64,000 nt of DNA. Source: JAPLDB01 sp038230515. Its GTDB lineage: Bacteria > Bacteroidota > Bacteroidia > AKYH767-A > 2013-40CM-41-45. Positions 61,271 to 64,000 of this stretch are shown here, in pieces. The stretch covers positions 1-64,000 of the forward strand of contig JBBRND010000025.1 in the NCBI GenBank assembly GCA_038230515.1, in the 5' to 3' direction. Positions within the stretch are counted from its first letter, which is position 1. Each line of letters opens with the position of its first letter. Made by a program: the position numbers and the translations under genes. The notes beneath the pieces were generated by a model, which was not told the origin of the DNA, searched no databases, and saw only the letters and a program-made list of their open reading frames with translations.

Positions 61271-61762
61271 ATGAAAATTACGACCAACGCTGTAGTAACG
61301 GTAAGCTACCACCTCAATGCCGGAATACCCGAGCAAACTATGCAACACATTGAATCTACAGATGAAAAAAATCCATTCCGTTTTATATGCGGTGCGGGCG
61401 GATTGATTCAGGGTTTTGAAGATAAGTTGATAGGGCTGGAGGCAGGCGATAAATTTGATTTCGAACTCGAACCTGCTAATGCTTATGGTGAGTCGGACAA
61501 AAGCTCCATTATCAATTTGCCGGTAGATATTTTTAAGGTGGATGGCGTAATCGATTTAGAAGTGATGAAAGTTGACAACATCATTCCCATGAAAGATAAC
61601 GAAGGAAATGCAATGAATGGAAGAATAGTTTCTTTCGATGATCAAAATGTTACGATGGATTTCAATCATCCGCTTGCCGGACATGCTTTGCATTTTGCCG
61701 GAGAAATAGTAGAAGTGCGGGAAGCAACAGCAGAAGAACTCTCGCACGGGCATGCGCATTGA
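61271..61762 (+). CDS. slyD: SlyD-type FKBP peptidyl-prolyl isomerase
   Basis: 163 aa, cytosolic. An FKBP domain is interrupted by an IF (insert-in-flap) domain at about 75-125. Visible motifs are VTVSYHL, PFRFICGAGGLIQGFEDKLIGLEAGDKFDFELEP in fragments, and DFNHPLAGHALHFAGEIVEVR. It ends in a short His-rich tail (HGHAH) like the metal-binding tail of SlyD. It acts as proline isomerase and chaperone. Confidence 0.92.
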   Translation: MKITTNAVVTVSYHLNAGIPEQTMQHIESTDEKNPFRFICGAGGLIQGFEDKLIGLEAGDKFDFELEPANAYGESDKSSIINLPVDIFKVDGVIDLEVMKVDNIIPMKDNEGNAMNGRIVSFDDQNVTMDFNHPLAGHALHFAGEIVEVREATAEELSHGHAH

Positions 61763-61837
61763 TGAGGTTTTCAGTTAATTGTTATTTTCTATTCGGAGAC
61801 CCATCTAATAACAAGAGAATAAGCCATTAAACCTGAG

Positions 61838-62296
61838 ATGACTGCAATTATCCGAAGGGCAAAACCGGAAGACATTCAAACGATTCTTGAGTTGACAGAA
61901 AAAATTGCTGCGTTTGAACAAACGGAATTTAGAGCCGAAGGGAAATCGGAAAAATTAAAAACTTTTTTGTTTGGTGAAGCACCTCGTTTGTTTTGCTTGT
62001 TGGCTCAAAGTGAAAATAATATTTTAGGATTTGCCACCTACTCTGTTGAATTCTCTTTATTTGAAGCCGACAATTATTTAAGATTAAACAGTTTATTTGT
62101 TTACGAAGATTTCAGGCAACAAGGTATTGGCAAACTTTTCATCACCGAAATAAAAAGAGAAGCAGTTCGATTAAATTGTGAGAGCATCCGGTTTTTCACT
62201 CCGCAATTTAATACTCAAGCTGTTAATTTTTACCACCTGCTTGGTGCTTCATCAAAACCGGCCGTAAGATTTTATTTAGACGTATTGGACAAATAA
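61838..62296 (+). CDS. GNAT-family N-acetyltransferase
   Basis: 152 aa. The acetyl-CoA-binding motif A is visible as LNSLFVYEDFRQQGIGKLFI (about 88-107), with the R/Q-x-x-G-x-G/A loop (QQGIGK). N-terminal 'IIRRAKPEDIQTILEL' and C-terminal 'A..FY..LGA' are typical. The substrate is unknown; a diamine/polyamine acetyltransferase-like length and pattern is possible. It converges with the DUF5683 gene (5-bp gap). Confidence 0.88.
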   Translation: MTAIIRRAKPEDIQTILELTEKIAAFEQTEFRAEGKSEKLKTFLFGEAPRLFCLLAQSENNILGFATYSVEFSLFEADNYLRLNSLFVYEDFRQQGIGKLFITEIKREAVRLNCESIRFFTPQFNTQAVNFYHLLGASSKPAVRFYLDVLDK

Positions 62297-62301
62297 GTTT
62301 T

Positions 62302-62895
62302 TCACTTCAAAGTGAATGTAAGTGCAAGCGATGGCACAGGGTTTTTGTTGAATGAAAATTGCAATCCCGGTTGTGCGTTCATACTGAGGTTATCGCTGAT
62401 GTCGTAGTTAGAAAGATGAGCGTCAACATACGCATCAATAATGTTGAGAATGTAAACTCCAGCGGTAATAATCCACATCAAATCACGGGTACGCCTGTAA
62501 TAATCTCTTCTTACGAGAAGCGAGTTGTCATCGGGATAAATTTTTTTGTATTTAATGTATGTATCCGATGTTGAGTCGCCTTTAATGCGGGCCTGATAAG
62601 CATCCTTAAAAAGATGATAATAGTGGTTGTTGAAATCAATGGAATAACCGAGCGCAAAAAATCCTCCGTAAAGTATCGGCAGCTTCCAATATTTTTTATT
62701 GTACACCTGACCAAGTCCGGGCAACACTGCAGAAAAAAGAGCTGCGCGGTTTGCTCGATGATTGAAGTAGAAAGTATCAACGACAGTTTTCGCTGAATCA
62801 ACTTTCACATTAATTTTAGAAGTATCAGAGTTTTGAGCGCGAAGAGAAAAAGTAAAAAATAATATTGAGGAAGTAATAAAAAAAGCTCTCAGCAT
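62302..62895 (-). CDS. DUF5683 domain protein
   Basis: 197 aa. Signal peptide 1-20 (LRAQ). The DUF5683 core HRANRAALFSAVLPGLGQVYN (about 46-66) is followed by hydrophobic segments (about 72-88 and 140-157). The function is unknown. The family regularly sits directly downstream of parAB in Bacteroidota, as here (32-bp gap after parB), suggesting co-transcription. Confidence 0.9.
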   Translation of the reverse strand: MLRAFFITSSILFFTFSLRAQNSDTSKINVKVDSAKTVVDTFYFNHRANRAALFSAVLPGLGQVYNKKYWKLPILYGGFFALGYSIDFNNHYYHLFKDAYQARIKGDSTSDTYIKYKKIYPDDNSLLVRRDYYRRTRDLMWIITAGVYILNIIDAYVDAHLSNYDISDNLSMNAQPGLQFSFNKNPVPSLALTFTLK

Positions 62896-62927
62896 TATTT
62901 ATTTTACTTAGTCATCCTTCCCTGTTC

Positions 62928-63824
62928 TCAGTAGTTCAGCAATTCAAGAATGCGATTGAGATCCGCATCATTCTCATAAGGAATCATAATACTTCCGTCA
63001 CCTTTTGCATTTCGTTTCAGGTGAATCTTTGTTCCAAAGTGACTGCTCAATACGTTTTGAATTTTTTCGTATTCGAATGTAAGTTTGTTTCCTGAAGAAA
63101 TATTTTGTCTCCGCGGTGATTTGTTTCCGCTTTCTCGTGCAAGTTCTTCCACTTCACGTACGCTGAGATTTTTTTCAAGAAGCAATTTGTAAACGAGCAA
63201 CTGCTTTGTGATGTCTGTTATTCCAAGTATGGCGCGGGCATGTCCCATTGAAATTTTATTGTCGCGAACGGCAATTTGAATTTCCGGTGGTAGTTTCAAC
63301 AAACGAATGAAGTTGGTAACCGAACTGCGGTTCATTCCCATGCGGTCGCTCAGTTCTTCCTGAGTAAGATTACACTCTTCAAGCAATCTCTTAAAACTGA
63401 TTCCGATTTCGATTGCATTTAGGTCGTTGCGCTGAAGATTTTCCGTTAGCGCCATCTCCAACATGCTCTGATCATTTGCTATTCGAACATACGCAGGAAT
63501 ATTTTCAAGCCCTGCAAGTTTCGATGCGCGAAATCTTCGCTCACCTGAAATGATCTGGTATTTATCATATCCAAGTTTACGAACAGTAATTGGTTGAATG
63601 ATGCCTTGCTCTTTAATGGAAGCAGCTAATTCCTGAAGCGCGTTTGCATCAAAATCGGTGCGCGGCTGAAAGGGATTTGTTTCTATCTGATGAATGGGAA
63701 TGAAAGGCACATTACCTGTCGAAGTACGCGCAGAACCATTCTCACCATTTGTAGTGATGTCCGTTTCAACATTATCAAGAAGGGCACTAAGACCTTTGCC
63801 CAGTGCGTTGCGCTTAATGCTCAT
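62928..63824 (-). CDS. parB: chromosome partitioning protein ParB
   Basis: 298 aa. The N-terminal NALGKGLSALL (6-16) is of the kind that contacts ParA. The ParB/Srx domain has QIETNPFQPR and the CTP-binding box GERRFRA (94-100). A helix-turn-helix region (about 150-200, 'LTQEELSDRMGMNRSSVTNF.RLLKLP') binds parS, and a C-terminal dimer domain ends the protein. The start overlaps the end of parA by 11 bp. No parS-like GTTTCAC...GTGAAAC palindrome was seen in the window. Confidence 0.95.
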   Translation of the reverse strand: MSIKRNALGKGLSALLDNVETDITTNGENGSARTSTGNVPFIPIHQIETNPFQPRTDFDANALQELAASIKEQGIIQPITVRKLGYDKYQIISGERRFRASKLAGLENIPAYVRIANDQSMLEMALTENLQRNDLNAIEIGISFKRLLEECNLTQEELSDRMGMNRSSVTNFIRLLKLPPEIQIAVRDNKISMGHARAILGITDITKQLLVYKLLLEKNLSVREVEELARESGNKSPRRQNISSGNKLTFEYEKIQNVLSSHFGTKIHLKRNAKGDGSIMIPYENDADLNRILELLNY

Positions 63825-64000
63825 CGGCTACGGCAATTATTTTATCGGCAGTTTTAATTTTTGTGAGATCATTCTTCTGCAAAATTTCTCTTGCTAAGTT
63901 CAGGTAATTTGTAGAACCGCGACTGCTCGCATCGTGCATGATGATAGTTTGTCCGAAGCTCGGTGCTTCACCAAGTTTTGTATTACGCTGAATAATGGTA
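63814..64000 (-). CDS. parA: ParA/Soj partitioning ATPase (3' end only)
   Basis: The last 61 codons read on the reverse strand begin TIIQRNTKLGEAPSFGQ and continue through IMHDASSRGSTNYLNLAREI to a TAA at 63814-63816. This is the conserved C-terminus of ParA/Soj ATPases (RN..L.EAPS.G and 'Y..L..E'). The rest of the gene lies beyond the window edge. It overlaps the parB start by 11 bp, indicating translational coupling. Confidence 0.93.
   Translation of the reverse strand, partial: TIIQRNTKLGEAPSFGQTIIMHDASSRGSTNYLNLAREILQKNDLTKIKTADKIIAVADEH

Noticed and set aside
62928..64000. parS site near parAB
   Set aside because: No palindrome of the form GTTTCAC..GTGAAAC was seen here or elsewhere in the window.

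Overview
The window looks like chromosomal DNA of a member of the Bacteroidota, probably an uncultured environmental lineage. The evidence is: many large secreted proteins with a C-terminal type IX secretion (T9SS, Por) sorting domain, a complete Bat aerotolerance operon, a SusC/SusD pair, the parA-parB-DUF5683 gene order, and repeated promoter elements of the Bacteroidota -7 type (TAnnTTTG). Coding density is high. I saw no tRNA, rRNA, phage, transposase or cas gene.

Layout. 1-6.6 kb: a WG-repeat protein, then an operon of three T9SS proteins (1008-6581). 6.6-10.1 kb: an unknown protein, a 42-bp tandem array, and a kelch T9SS protein. 10.3-19.2 kb: the bat operon (moxR, DUF58, a membrane protein, batA, batB, batC, batD, batE), interrupted by a four-helix-bundle (S23-type) cassette. 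19.2-28.7 kb: a second 42-bp array, a delta-60-repeat T9SS protein, a LysM protein, an OB-fold-like protein, threonine aldolase, an OstA/LptA-like protein, a B12-binding radical SAM protein and a second DUF58 protein. 28.7-38.9 kb: a secreted subtilisin, a DinB-like protein, and a leftward group of M43 metalloprotease, propeller/PKD protein, OppB-type permease and triosephosphate isomerase. 39-49 kb: a third 42-bp array, a second kelch protein, an orphan kinase-like protein, a SprB-repeat/choice-of-anchor-V protein, a TolC/HlyD efflux pair and tsaB. 49-60.6 kb: a hydrazine-synthase-alpha-like secreted protein, a 21-bp-phased array in front of an unknown winged-helix-like protein, susD/susC and two paralogous outer-membrane proteins. 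60.6-64 kb: smpB, a SlyD-type FKBP, a GNAT, DUF5683, parB and the 3' end of parA.

The most unusual feature is repetitive DNA. Four intergenic arrays have unrelated sequences but exact periods of 42, 42, 42 and 21 bp with almost no indels. Units carry inverted repeats that in places covary. Separately, short tracts with a 7-bp period (usually five or six imperfect heptamers) sit inside genes with the reading frame intact. They occur in signal peptides, in two loops of the T9SS sorting domain, in TsaB, in a permease, and beside start codons. Palindromic GC-rich elements occupy the same linker in both kelch paralogues. 42 and 21 are multiples of 7 and also of two DNA turns (21 bp). Whether these observations share one cause is inference. 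All periods were read by eye and need a computed autocorrelation.
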